This document shows positions 42,565 through 59,356 of a stretch of DNA of 64,000 bases, one piece after another (positions within the stretch are counted from its first letter, which is position 1; every line of letters begins with the position of its first letter). Source of the stretch: CAITWD01 sp963727285. Its GTDB lineage: Bacteria > Actinomycetota > Thermoleophilia > Miltoncostaeales > Miltoncostaeaceae. The stretch lies in the NCBI GenBank assembly GCA_963727285.1, contig CAVSFF010000009.1, forward strand, positions 620,001 to 684,000. The letters run 5' to 3'. The notes beneath the pieces were generated by a model, which was not told where the DNA came from, did not search any database, and was given only the letters and a program-made list of their open reading frames with translations. The position numbers and the translations under genes were made by a program.

Positions 42565-45276
42565 GTGAGCCTAGACCACCTGCTCGGACGCCTCCACGGG
42601 GAAATCGCCGGCTCGCTCCGGGCCGACGCAGCGACGTGCGAGGTGTACGCCGCGGATGCCAGTCTGTACCGCCGTCTGCCGCGTGCGGTTCTCCGCGCCG
42701 GGCACCCCGACGACCTCGCCGCCGCGATGTCGGCGGCCGCCGAATACGGCGTGCCGATCACGATGCGGGGCGCCGGTACCAGCCTCGCCGGCCAGAGCGT
42801 CGGGACGGGGCTGGTCGTCGACACCGGGGCGCTCGCCGACTGCAGCATCGATCCCGATGCGCGCACCGCCCGCGTCGGCCCGGGTCTCGTGCTCGACGAT
42901 CTGAATCGCGCCGCCGCCGTCCACGGCCTGATGTTCGGACCGGATGTCGCCACGGCGAACCGCGCCACCCTCGGCGGGATGATCAGCAACAACTCCGCCG
43001 GCGCGCGGTCGATCGTCCACGGCCTGACGGCGGATCACGTTGTCGCGCTCGATGTCGTACTCGCCGACGGGACGTCTGCGACCCTCCGCCGCGGCGGCGG
43101 CGCGCCCGCGGTCCTGGAGGGCTGCCGCCCGCTCGCCGACGCCTGGTCCGGGCCCTCCCTGTTGCGACGCGTCTCCGGCTACAACCTCGATGCGCTTGCA
43201 GGCGCGCACCCGGACTGGCCGCGCCTTGTGTGCGGATCCGAGGGGACGCTCGCGCTGATCACCGGCGCGGAGCTCGCGCTGGTTCCGATTCCGGCGGCAC
43301 GCGGGCTCGCCCTTCTGGGGTTCGCGGACGTCGACGCCGCCCTCGATGCCGTGACCGACCTGCTGCCGACCGGCCCGTCGGCGATCGAACTCATGGACGC
43401 CGCAATGCTCGATCCCGGCAACCGCGCACCGTTGACCTCCGGCCTGACCGGATTCGGGCGTGGTGCGGGAGCACTGCTGATGGTCGAGTACAGCGGCAGC
43501 GCCGACGAGGTGCGGGCCCGGGTGGCGGCGTTGCCGGATGGCCGTGCCGTCCTCGACGACGAAGGCCAGCGGACGGTCTGGGCCGTGCGGCGGGCGGGCA
43601 TCGCGCGGGCGCTGCGCGGTCAGGGTTTGGTCGGACATCACGCCCCGACAGCCGATGCCGCGCCGCTGCCGTTCATCGAGGATCCGGCCGTGCCGCCCGC
43701 GCGGGTCGCCGCGTTCGCGCGCGAGGTGCGGCGCATCCTCGACGGCGAGGGACTACCGGCGGTCTGGTACGGGCACGCCAGCGTCGGATGTCTCCATATC
43801 CGACCACTGTTGGATCTGCGTGCGCCCGGGGCGGTGGCGCAGCTGCGGCGGATCGCCGAGGGCGTCGCCGACCTCGTCGTCGCCCACGACGGCTCTCTTT
43901 CCGGCGAGCACGGGGACGGCCGTGTGCGTGGCGAATTGCTGCCGCGGATGTATCCGCCCGCCACGATGCAGGCCTTCCGCGAGCTGAAGGACCGCCTCGA
44001 CCCCGACGGCCTGCTCAACCCGGGCGTGCTGATCCGGCCCGAACCGCTCGACTCGGGCCTCCGGATCATGGTCGCCCCGCACCGTCCCGTCGTCGCCACG
44101 GCGATCTCCTTCGCCGACGACGGCGGCATCGCCCGGGCCGTCGAGGCCTGCAACGGCAACGGCGCGTGCCGCGCGCACCAGGGCGCGATGTGCCCGAGCT
44201 TCCAGGCCCTGGGCGACGAACGCCACGCCACCCGTGGGCGGGCCGTCCTGCTGCGGGCCGCCATCGAGGGGCGCCTCGAGGCGGGGCTCTCCGACGACGG
44301 CCTGCACGAAGCCCTGGCGCTGTGTCTCGGGTGCAAGGCGTGTGCGGCCGAATGCCCCGCGTCAGTCGACCTCGCGCGCCTGAAGATCGAGGCGCTCGAT
44401 CACCGCTACCGGCGCACGGGCGTGCCGCTGCGAGTGCGCGCCTTCGGCGCCACTCACGGGCTTTTGGCGACGGGCGCCCGGGTCCCCCGCCTGGCGGCGC
44501 TGGGCACACGCATCGCCGGGCGCGCGCTCGGGCGCCGGCCGCCGGCCCCACGCCGCGCCTGGGCGCCGCCCAAGCCCCCCGACGGCCGCCCGGACGTCGC
44601 CCTCATGATGGACACCTTCACGCGCTATCTGCACCCCGAGGTGGGCGTCGCGGCGTTGGCGGTGTTCGCAGCGGCCGGAGCCCGCGTCGCCGTCGTGGAT
44701 CCGGGCTGCTGTGGACGGGCCCAGTACTCGCAGGGGCGCCTCGCTGCCGCCCGCCGGCAGGTGCGTGGCGCCCTCGGACGCCTGGCGCCCTACGCGCTCG
44801 AGGGGGTTCCGATCGTGACCCTCGAGCCATCCTGCTGGTCGATGCTCACCGACGACGCCAAGCACCTGGTCGACGACCCGCGCACGGCGACGGTCGCCGC
44901 CGGGATCGAGACCTTCGAGCAGGCCCTGCTGCGCATCGGCGTCCCCGAGCTGCTCCCGCGGACGGGGACCGTCGTCGTGCACCGGCACTGCCACGACCGC
45001 GCCGGCGCGGGTCCGGACGCTCTGACGCAACTGGTCGGGTGCGTGCCCGACCTGGAGGTGGTCGACTCCGGGGCCGGGTGCTGCGGCATGGCGGGCGCCT
45101 TCGGCTACGCCCACCCGGAGCTGTCGCGCGCGATCGCCGCCGACCGGCTCGTGCCCGCCGCCCGTGCGGCCGACTTCGTCGTCGCCCACGGTTCGTCGTG
45201 CCGCCAGCAGGTCACGGAACTGGCCGGGCGGCCGGCCGTCCACCCGGCTGTGCTGATCGCGACCCAGCTGCCCTAG
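42565..45276 (+). CDS. FAD-linked oxidase fused to Fe-S CCG protein (D-lactate or D-2-hydroxyacid dehydrogenase)
   Basis: 903 aa, GlcD and GlcF-type halves in one chain, as in YdiJ/Dld-II-like enzymes. Residues 1-480: PCMH-type FAD fold (VPITMRGAGTSLAGQSVGTG, GGMISNNSAGARSIVHG) and an FAD C-terminal domain ending HDGSLSGEHGDGRVRGELLP. Then Fe-S ligands C529/C535/C543 and C587-x2-C590-x2-C593-x3-C597, and two CCG domains (DPGCCGRAQYSQG and GAGCCGMAGAFGYAHPE). It oxidises a D-2-hydroxyacid and passes electrons to quinone or another acceptor; the exact substrate is inferred. It sits on the plus strand between fusA and tuf. Confidence 0.88.
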   Translation: MSLDHLLGRLHGEIAGSLRADAATCEVYAADASLYRRLPRAVLRAGHPDDLAAAMSAAAEYGVPITMRGAGTSLAGQSVGTGLVVDTGALADCSIDPDARTARVGPGLVLDDLNRAAAVHGLMFGPDVATANRATLGGMISNNSAGARSIVHGLTADHVVALDVVLADGTSATLRRGGGAPAVLEGCRPLADAWSGPSLLRRVSGYNLDALAGAHPDWPRLVCGSEGTLALITGAELALVPIPAARGLALLGFADVDAALDAVTDLLPTGPSAIELMDAAMLDPGNRAPLTSGLTGFGRGAGALLMVEYSGSADEVRARVAALPDGRAVLDDEGQRTVWAVRRAGIARALRGQGLVGHHAPTADAAPLPFIEDPAVPPARVAAFAREVRRILDGEGLPAVWYGHASVGCLHIRPLLDLRAPGAVAQLRRIAEGVADLVVAHDGSLSGEHGDGRVRGELLPRMYPPATMQAFRELKDRLDPDGLLNPGVLIRPEPLDSGLRIMVAPHRPVVATAISFADDGGIARAVEACNGNGACRAHQGAMCPSFQALGDERHATRGRAVLLRAAIEGRLEAGLSDDGLHEALALCLGCKACAAECPASVDLARLKIEALDHRYRRTGVPLRVRAFGATHGLLATGARVPRLAALGTRIAGRALGRRPPAPRRAWAPPKPPDGRPDVALMMDTFTRYLHPEVGVAALAVFAAAGARVAVVDPGCCGRAQYSQGRLAAARRQVRGALGRLAPYALEGVPIVTLEPSCWSMLTDDAKHLVDDPRTATVAAGIETFEQALLRIGVPELLPRTGTVVVHRHCHDRAGAGPDALTQLVGCVPDLEVVDSGAGCCGMAGAFGYAHPELSRAIAADRLVPAARAADFVVAHGSSCRQQVTELAGRPAVHPAVLIATQLP

Positions 45277-45295
45277 GCCGACCGCGGGCAACACG

Positions 45296-45328
45296 ACGAC
45301 GGGCCCGTGCGCGGCACGGGCCCGTCGT
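45296..45328. terminator. Bidirectional hairpin between the FAD dehydrogenase and fusA
   Basis: Perfect 15-bp arms 45296-45310 and 45314-45328 with a 3-nt loop, in the 88-bp space between the converging stops. Serves either strand; U-tract absent on both sides. Confidence 0.7.
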
Positions 45329-45364
45329 GAACACCCCCACAACCCCGCCCGCAGGCGAGGCCGA

Positions 45365-47464
45365 TCAGGCCCCGGCGCCAACCTTGGCGCGGATCTCCTC
45401 GGCGATGTGCGCCGGGACGTCCATGTAGTTCTCGAACTGCATGGTGAACGTCGCACGCCCCTGCGTCGCCGACCGGACCGAGGTGGCATAGCCGAACATC
45501 TCCGAGAGCGGGACGCTCGCGTTGACGACCTCGAGTCCACCTGGACGCGGTTCCGTACCGGCGATGCGGCCGCGGCGCCGGGTCAGGTCGCCGACAACCG
45601 TACCGACGAACTCGGTCGGGGCGACAACCTCGACCGCCATCACGGGCTCGAGGATGACCGGTGAGGCGCGTTTGACGGCTTCCTTGAGCGCCATCGACCC
45701 CGCGATCTTGAACGCCATCTCCGACGAGTCCACGTCGTGGTACGAGCCGTCGATCAGCTGGACCTTGACGTCGACGATCGGATACCCGGCGACGACGCCC
45801 GACTCGAGCGCCTCCTTGATGCCGGCGTTCACGGCGGGAATGTATTCCTTGGGAATCGACCCACCGACGATCTTGCTCTCGAACAGGTAGCCGGCGCCGG
45901 AGTCGTTGGGCTCGATCGCGATGTAGACGTGACCGAACTGGCCGCGACCGCCGGTCTGACGGACAAAGCGCCCCTCGACCTTGTCGACGCGCTTGCGGAC
46001 GGTCTCGCGGTAGGCGACCTGCGGGGCGCCCACGTTGGCGTCCACGCTGAACTCGCGCATGAGGCGGTCGACGATGATTTCCAGGTGCAGCTCACCCATG
46101 CCGGAGATCACGGTCTGGCCGGTCTCCTCGTCGGTGCGCACGCGGAAGGTCGGGTCCTCGTCGGACAGCCGGCCGAGCGCGGTCGCGAGCTTTTCCTGGT
46201 CCTGCTTGGTCTTCGGCTCGATGGCCAAGCCGATCACCGGCTCCGGGAACGTCATCTGCTCGAGCACGATCGGCGCGTTCGGATCACACAGCGTGTCGCC
46301 GGTGGTCGTGCTCTTGAGACCGACGGCGGCAACGATGTCGCCGGCGCCGACCGAGTCGACGTCCTCGCGGTGGTTGGCGTGCATCATCAGCAGGCGGCCG
46401 ATGCGCTCCTTGCGGTCCTTGGTCGCATTGACCAGACCGGCACCGGATTCGATCGAGCCCGAGTACACGCGCAGGTAGGTGAGCCGACCGACGTACGGGT
46501 CGCTCATGACCTTGAAGGCCAGCGCCGCGAACGGCGCCGCCTCGCTCGACTCGCGGACGATGTGCTCGTCTTCCTTGCCGGGCACGATGCCGTCGGCCGG
46601 CGGGACGTCCAGCGGCGAGGGCAGATATGCCACCACGGCGTCCAGCAGCGGCTGCACGCCCTTGTTCTTGAACGACGACCCGCACAGCACGGGCGTCACC
46701 GTCGCGGCGAGGACGGCCTTGCGCAGGGCGACCGCGAGGCGCTCCGCGGTGATCTCCTCACCTTCGAGGTAGGCCTCGGCCAGATCGTCGTCGGCGTCGG
46801 CGACGGCCTCGATCAGGCGCTCGCGGGCGGCGTCGGCGGCGGCCTTGTACTGCTCCGGAACCGATGACTTCTCCTGGACGGTGCCCAGGTCGTCGGTGTA
46901 GATGATCGCCTCGTTCTTGACGAGATCGATCAGCCCGATGAACTCGGACTCGGCGCCGATCGGCATCTGGATCGGCACGGCGTTGGCGCCGAGCCGGTCG
47001 ACCATCGTCTTGACGGCCTTGTCGAAGTCGGCCCCGATGCGGTCCATCTTGTTCACGAATGCGATGCGCGGCACGCCGTAGCTGTCGGCCTGGCGCCAGA
47101 CGGTTTCCACTGCGGCTCCACGCCGGCGACCGAGTCGAACAGGGCGACCGACGCCGTCGAGCACGCGCAGCGAGCGCTCGACCTCGACGGTGAAGTCGAC
47201 GTGGCCCGGGGTGTCGATGATGTTGATGCGGTGGTCGTTCCAGAAGCACGTTGTCGCGGCGCTGGTGATGGTGATGCCGCGCTCCTGCTCCTGCGCCATC
47301 CAGTCCATCGTCGCGCCGCCTTCGTGCACCTCACCCATGCGGTGGACGCGGCCGGTGTAGTAGAGGATCCGCTCCGTCGTGGTCGTCTTACCGGCATCGA
47401 TGTGGGCCATGATGCCGATGTTGCGCACGCGCTCGAGCGGTACGCGCTTTGTCGCCGTCGACAA
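45365..47464 (-). CDS. fusA: Elongation factor G, with a compensated internal frameshift
   Basis: 699 codons. GTPase that drives ribosomal translocation. G1 AHIDAGKTTTTERIL, G3 DTPGHVDF, G4 NKMD are intact; domains II-V follow, including GMGELHLEIIVDRLMREF and RRGRIAGTEPRPGG. Starts with TTG 47464 after AAGGAG (6 nt). Between RVLDG and ETVWRQAD the frame reads VGRPVRLGRRRGAAV, unlike any EF-G; the neighbouring frame gives VALFDSVAGVEPQ, the conserved sequence. An extra base near 47149-47152 and a missing one near 47108-47109 account for this 40-nt segment. Either an error pair or a real local change that would destroy a conserved G-domain helix. Confidence 0.96.
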   Translation of the reverse strand: MSTATKRVPLERVRNIGIMAHIDAGKTTTTERILYYTGRVHRMGEVHEGGATMDWMAQEQERGITITSAATTCFWNDHRINIIDTPGHVDFTVEVERSLRVLDGVGRPVRLGRRRGAAVETVWRQADSYGVPRIAFVNKMDRIGADFDKAVKTMVDRLGANAVPIQMPIGAESEFIGLIDLVKNEAIIYTDDLGTVQEKSSVPEQYKAAADAARERLIEAVADADDDLAEAYLEGEEITAERLAVALRKAVLAATVTPVLCGSSFKNKGVQPLLDAVVAYLPSPLDVPPADGIVPGKEDEHIVRESSEAAPFAALAFKVMSDPYVGRLTYLRVYSGSIESGAGLVNATKDRKERIGRLLMMHANHREDVDSVGAGDIVAAVGLKSTTTGDTLCDPNAPIVLEQMTFPEPVIGLAIEPKTKQDQEKLATALGRLSDEDPTFRVRTDEETGQTVISGMGELHLEIIVDRLMREFSVDANVGAPQVAYRETVRKRVDKVEGRFVRQTGGRGQFGHVYIAIEPNDSGAGYLFESKIVGGSIPKEYIPAVNAGIKEALESGVVAGYPIVDVKVQLIDGSYHDVDSSEMAFKIAGSMALKEAVKRASPVILEPVMAVEVVAPTEFVGTVVGDLTRRRGRIAGTEPRPGGLEVVNASVPLSEMFGYATSVRSATQGRATFTMQFENYMDVPAHIAEEIRAKVGAGA

Positions 47465-47567
47465 GAGTGTCTCCTTAAGTTCTCAACTGGCGCACGCGCC
47501 CGCAGGCGCACGCGTCAGACCGATCGAAATCGTGTCCCGATGCGGTTTGGACCGATGGGACCGCGCC

Positions 47568-48038
47568 CTACCAGCGGTAGTGCGCAAAGGCCTTGTTCGC
47601 CTGGGCCATGCGGTAGATGTCGTCCTTGCGCTTGTATGCGCCACCCTGTGAACCGAGCGCGTCCAACAGCTCGTTGGCGAGCCGCTCGCTCATCTGCTTC
47701 TCGCGGCGCTCCCGCGAGAACCCGACGATCCAGCGCACGGCGAGCGTCCGACCGCGGCGCGGCTGAACCTCGATCGGCACCTGGTAGGTGGCGCCACCGA
47801 CGCGGCGGGACTTGACCTCGAGCATCGGGGTCACGTTCCGGATCGCCTCTTCGGTGACCTGCACCGGATCACGGCCGGTGCGCTCACGGATCCGTTCGAG
47901 GGCGTCATAGACGATGCGCTCGGAGGTCGACTTCTTGCCGTCCCGCAACACCTTGTTGATCAGCTGGGTGACCAGGGGGCTGTTGTGGACGGGGTCCGGG
48001 TCAAGCGGACGGCGGGTAACTACTGCGCGACGTGGCAT
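47568..48038 (-). CDS. rpsG: Ribosomal protein S7
   Basis: 156 aa. PRRAVVTRRPLDPDPVHNSP, then GGATYQVPIEVQPRRGRTLA, the loop facing the E-site. Follows rpsL by 3 bp, precedes fusA by 103 bp. S7 is the classic autoregulator of the str operon; no operator was recognised. Confidence 0.99.
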   Translation of the reverse strand: MPRRAVVTRRPLDPDPVHNSPLVTQLINKVLRDGKKSTSERIVYDALERIRERTGRDPVQVTEEAIRNVTPMLEVKSRRVGGATYQVPIEVQPRRGRTLAVRWIVGFSRERREKQMSERLANELLDALGSQGGAYKRKDDIYRMAQANKAFAHYRW

Positions 48039-48041
48039 TGG

Positions 48042-48413
48042 CTACTTCGATGCTTTGGCGCCGTACTTCGAGCGCGCTTGACGACGATTCGCGACACCGG
48101 CGGCATCGAGTGCTGCACGGATCACCTTGTACCGCACACCCGGGAGGTCCTTCACACGACCGCCACGGACGAGCACGACCGAGTGCTCCTGAAGGTTGTG
48201 CCCTTCACCGGGAATGTAGGTCGTGACCTCCACGCCGTTGGTGAGCCGGACACGGCACACCTTGCGAAGGGCCGAATTCGGCTTCTTCGGGGTGGTGGTG
48301 TAGACACGGGTGCAGACGCCGCGCTTCTGGGGAGCACCCCGCAGGGCGGGCGTCGAGGTCTTGGACGTCTTGGGCGTCCGACCCTTGCGGACGAGCTGGT
48401 TAATCGTTGGCAC
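48042..48413 (-). CDS. rpsL: Ribosomal protein S12
   Basis: 123 aa. MPTINQLVRKGRTPKTSKTS; TTTPKKPNSALRKVCRVRLT carries the lysine (K43 in E. coli) whose substitution gives streptomycin resistance, present here as wild type. YIPGEGHNLQEHSVVLVRGG holds the second, also unmutated, resistance site region. First gene of the rpsL-rpsG-fusA unit. Confidence 0.99.
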   Translation of the reverse strand: MPTINQLVRKGRTPKTSKTSTPALRGAPQKRGVCTRVYTTTPKKPNSALRKVCRVRLTNGVEVTTYIPGEGHNLQEHSVVLVRGGRVKDLPGVRYKVIRAALDAAGVANRRQARSKYGAKASK

Positions 48414-48583
48414 GAGCGCCTTTTGTCGCGTTGGAAATTAGTGCGTGGTCGGCCACCCGGTCCGAGCGGCTTCGGGACGTTAGCACACACTGAATGCTCC
48501 GATCGGCCCAAACGCAGCGCGATCTCGCCGGTCCAGTGTAACCGCCCCGACCGGGACCGCAACCGGTTCCGGCGGACGGGACG

Positions 48584-48619
48584 CACGGGGCCCCGGCAAC
48601 GAATCGCCGGGGCCCCGTG
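48584..48619 (-). terminator. Hairpin between rpoC and rpsL
   Basis: 14-bp perfect arms 48584-48597 and 48606-48619 with an 8-nt loop, 55 nt after the rpoC stop and about 170 nt before rpsL. Probable terminator or attenuator separating the beta and str units. No U-tract. Confidence 0.6.
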
Positions 48620-48673
48620 GACACCGTTTTCGCTGGTTGGGGCCCGCACCGCGCAGGCGCCCGCCCGGTGCCG

Positions 48674-53230
<4,557 letters not shown>

Positions 53231-53290
53231 GTGTGCTCGCTCCTCGTTGCGACGGGCGGTACGGCTGGTACCGCTCGAGGTTGATTCCTC

Positions 53291-53332
53291 GACGGCGCCC
53301 CGGGACGCGCGGCGCGCGCCCCGGGGCCCCCG

Positions 53333-53334
<2 letters not shown>
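53291..53334 (-). repeat. GC-rich imperfect hairpin at the rpoB-rpoC junction
   Basis: Outer arms GACGG (53291-53295) and CCGTC (53330-53334) and inner arms GCCCCGG/CCGGGGC pair across the intergenic 102 bp, overlapping the rpoB stop codon. Since both subunits are needed equally, this is likelier a processing or stability element than a terminator. Confidence 0.35.
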
Positions 53335-57073
<3,739 letters not shown>

Positions 57074-57282
57074 GTCGCGAGGCCTCCTGGACGAGCATGG
57101 TGGGCACGGTGGGCGGAAGCGCACCGGTGAGTCAGACCGGGCGGAACGGGGCTCGGCATCGTAGCAGAAATCAGCAGCAATGAATCTGCCCACGGGGTGC
57201 CGGATTGAGCACCCGAAGGGTCAATAAAAGAACGCAGCTGAAATCACCCCGGCCCGACTGACGGAAATTTGAGTCTAGCTGG

Positions 57283-57313
57283 TTCGACACTCGGCCGCCA
57301 CTGCGTGCATACT
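57283..57313 (+). promoter_or_regulatory. Weak promoter of the 57.3-kb gene, suggesting a leaderless transcript
   Basis: TTCGAC (57283-57288), 19-nt spacer, CATACT (57308-57313). The -10 box ends 7 nt before ATG 57321, so transcription would start at or next to the ATG. Such leaderless starts are common in actinobacteria and would explain the absence of a ribosome-binding site. Low support. Confidence 0.3.
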
Positions 57314-57320
57314 GCACGGA

Positions 57321-57828
57321 ATGACGTTGAGCCTGCTGTCACTCGGCGAGCCGGACGATCCGGATAGCTTCATTCCCGCGCCTCGAGGGACTGCTCGAGA
57401 CAACCCACGCCCTCTGGTCCGCGCCCGAGGAGCGCCGGCGCATGCGCGCCTACGGGTTCCGGCCGGCGGTCGAGCCCGGCGTGCTCAAGCGCGAATGGCA
57501 TGGTCTGAGCGTGCGCATTTCCAGTACGACGTTCCGCGCCGTGGATCCGGACGCCGGGGAGCTGGTCTATCGCGCCGGCGACCGCGCGGTCCTGCTCAAC
57601 GGCGAGGCGTTCACGATCAGTGAGGCGTCGCTCGGGCTCGTGCGCCAGTTGCTCGACCTCGTCCAGAACTACGAGCGCTGGGTCGAAGTGCGCGAAGGCC
57701 GGCAGGCCCGCATCGAGCGGCTCGCACACGTCCAGAACACCGACTCCGACCGGCGCCAGATCAACGCCCTCGCCGAAACCCGGCGGCTGCAGCGGATGCT
57801 CCAGATCCCGCGCACGAAGGCGCGCTGA
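57321..57828 (+). CDS. Hypothetical protein interrupted by a +1 frameshift
   Basis: Reads MTLSLLSLGEPDDPDSFIPA from ATG 57321, then the frame breaks; from 57380 on, the other frame continues LEGLLETTHALWSAPEERRR-MRAYGF and runs to a stop at 57828. Dropping one C of the CC at 57381-57382 joins them into about 168 aa. The second part (MRAYGFRPAVEPGVLKREWH, INALAETRRLQRMLQIP) has a coiled-coil-like helix at the C-terminus. No family recognised. Lies on the plus strand between rplL and rpoB, opposite to its neighbours. If the break is real, the shorter ATG 57442 would give 128 aa. Confidence 0.55.
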
Positions 57829-57847
57829 GCACCCACGCGGTGCGATC

Positions 57848-57882
57848 GCCCGGGTCGGTGGCCGGCGGCACCCGACCCGGGC
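57848..57882. terminator. Hairpin between the 57.3-kb gene and the 70-aa gene
   Basis: 11-bp arms GCCCGGGTCGG (57848-57858) and CCGACCCGGGC (57872-57882), 13-nt loop, between converging stops at 57828 and 57895. Bidirectional terminator; no U-tract. Confidence 0.6.
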
Positions 57883-57894
57883 ACGCCGGCGTTG

Positions 57895-58107
57895 CTAGAC
57901 GGTGTCGCCGAAGCGGCCGGGCACCGATCCGCCCTTGACGACCGCAAGGTCCTCAAGCCATCCACCCAGGCGGGCGTAGTCGGCGTCGTCCTCGGCCAGA
58001 CCGGAACGGGCGGCCTCCACGAGGCCGATGACCTCGTCGACGTTGGCCTTGTTGGCGAGGGACACCTTGTCCCGGAGTTCGCTCTTCACTGAACGCTCGA
58101 GTGGCAT
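57895..58107 (-). CDS. Small hypothetical protein downstream of rplL
   Basis: 70 aa. Strong ribosome-binding site GGAGGA 6 nt before ATG 58107. Helical, charged (VKSELRDKVSLANKANVDEV, GLVEAARSGLAEDDADYARL). No family recognised and no membrane span. 285 bp separate it from rplL, containing a hairpin that should terminate rplL transcription, so it may have its own promoter. Confidence 0.7.
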   Translation of the reverse strand: MPLERSVKSELRDKVSLANKANVDEVIGLVEAARSGLAEDDADYARLGGWLEDLAVVKGGSVPGRFGDTV

Positions 58108-58299
58108 TAATTCCTCCGAATCGCGGGGTGGATCGATGTGATCAGACGACGTTCGTGCAACACGCCCCTGGCGACACGACCGCCACGTGCTGCCGACCGT
58201 CGGTAGTTTGTCTGATGCCCACCACCGGTTTCTAGGGCTGGCGTGCCGGTCGTCCCACCTCGGCCGGGTTCGCGGTCCACGGACGCACCCCGAAACGAC

Positions 58300-58337
58300 G
58301 ATGGCCCGCCCGACGCGTACGCGCCAAGCGGGCCATC
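58300..58337 (-). terminator. Hairpin downstream of rplL
   Basis: 10-bp arms GATGGCCCGC (58300-58309) and GCGGGCCATC (58328-58337) with an 18-nt loop, 56 nt after the rplL stop. Probable terminator separating rplL from the 70-aa gene and rpoB. The tail contains only a short UUU. Confidence 0.55.
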
Positions 58338-58392
58338 CCGATGTCCCGTCACGGGACGGCGATCTCCGGGAACGGGGCCCCGGAGCCGTGGA

Positions 58393-58773
58393 CTAGCTGA
58401 CCGACACCGCGGCGCCGGCTTCTTCGAGCTGAGCCTTGATCTGCTCGGCCTCTTCCTTGGTGACGCCTTCCTTGACCGCGCTCGGGGCACCGTCGACCAG
58501 GTCCTTGGCTTCCTTGAGGCCAAGACCGGTCACGGCACGCACGACCTTGATCACCTGGATCTTCTTGTCGCCGGTGCCGTCGAGGTTGACCGTGAATGCA
58601 GTCTGCTCCTCGACTGCAGCGGCCTCGCCGCCACCCGCCGCCGGGGCGGCCGCCACGGCCACCGGAGCAGCCGCGCTCACGCCGAAGGCCTCTTCAATCG
58701 CCTTGATGCGCTCGGCCAGTTCCAGCACCGAGATGCCCTTGAGCTCCTCGATCCACTCTTCAGTCGTTGCCAT
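58393..58773 (-). CDS. rplL: Ribosomal protein L7/L12
   Basis: 126 aa stalk protein that recruits translation GTPases. N-domain LKGISVLELAERIKAIEEAF, Ala/Gly/Pro-rich hinge, then C-domain KKIQVIKVVRAVTGLGLKEA and KDLVDGAPSAVKEGVTKEEA. Follows rplJ after 55 bp as usual. Confidence 0.99.
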   Translation of the reverse strand: MATTEEWIEELKGISVLELAERIKAIEEAFGVSAAAPVAVAAAPAAGGGEAAAVEEQTAFTVNLDGTGDKKIQVIKVVRAVTGLGLKEAKDLVDGAPSAVKEGVTKEEAEQIKAQLEEAGAAVSVS

Positions 58774-58828
58774 CGTTCGTCCTTTTCGTAGTGAGAAAAA
58801 TCGTTGATCCGGTGGGACGAGCGGGGGG

Positions 58829-59356
58829 CTAGCCGCCCTCGCCCGCGCGCTGCGCCTGCAGCGCGTTGAGGGCTTGTGCCAGCCCAGTGATCATGTTGTT
58901 CATCGATCCGGCAAGACCGCGCAGCGGCGCGGCAACGCCACCTGCCAGCTTTGCGATGAGTTCATCGCGCGACGGCAGGGATGCCAGGTGGTCGAGCTCG
59001 GCGGGCGACAGTGCGCGCCCCTCGAGGACACCACCCTTGAGCTCAAGGTCCTCATAACGGCCGGCAGCCGTCTTGAGCACCTTGGCGGCGACCGCGGGGT
59101 CACCGTCGACCCAGACCAGTCCGGTCGGACCGGTCAGGAAATCCAGCAGCGCTTCCTGGCCGGCGGCGTTGGCCGCACGGCGGGCGAGCGTGTTCTTGGC
59201 AACCGTCAGGGCGGCCTCGGCGTTGCGCAGCTCCCCGCGCAATTCCGACAGCTCCTTCACGGTCAGGCCGCGAAAATCGGCGGCCAGAATCGTGTTGGTG
59301 GAGCGCAGTCGCTCTTCCAGTTCGGCGATGACTTCCGCCTTTTGGTCCCGTCGCAG
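58829..59356 (-). CDS. rplJ: Ribosomal protein L10, apparent CTG start
   Basis: 175 aa, normal L10 length when begun at CTG 59356, which reads MRRDQKAEVIAELEERLRST then ILAADFRGLTVKELSEL. GGAGG sits 7 nt upstream of this CTG. No ATG, GTG or TTG occurs in frame between the preceding TGA and the GTG at 59260, which would cut off the conserved first 32 residues. L10 forms the base of the L7/L12 stalk and often represses its own operon through the leader. Confidence 0.93.
   Translation of the reverse strand: MRRDQKAEVIAELEERLRSTNTILAADFRGLTVKELSELRGELRNAEAALTVAKNTLARRAANAAGQEALLDFLTGPTGLVWVDGDPAVAAKVLKTAAGRYEDLELKGGVLEGRALSPAELDHLASLPSRDELIAKLAGGVAAPLRGLAGSMNNMITGLAQALNALQAQRAGEGG

Noticed and set aside
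42453..42992. Minus-strand frame in the tuf-dehydrogenase intergenic region
   Set aside because: It mostly overlaps the dehydrogenase N-terminus in antisense, has low-complexity Ser/Arg/Ala composition and no ribosome-binding site.
47100..47160. Programmed frameshifting in fusA
   Set aside because: Two opposite shifts 40 nt apart would be needed and no slippery site or stimulator is visible; an error pair is simpler.
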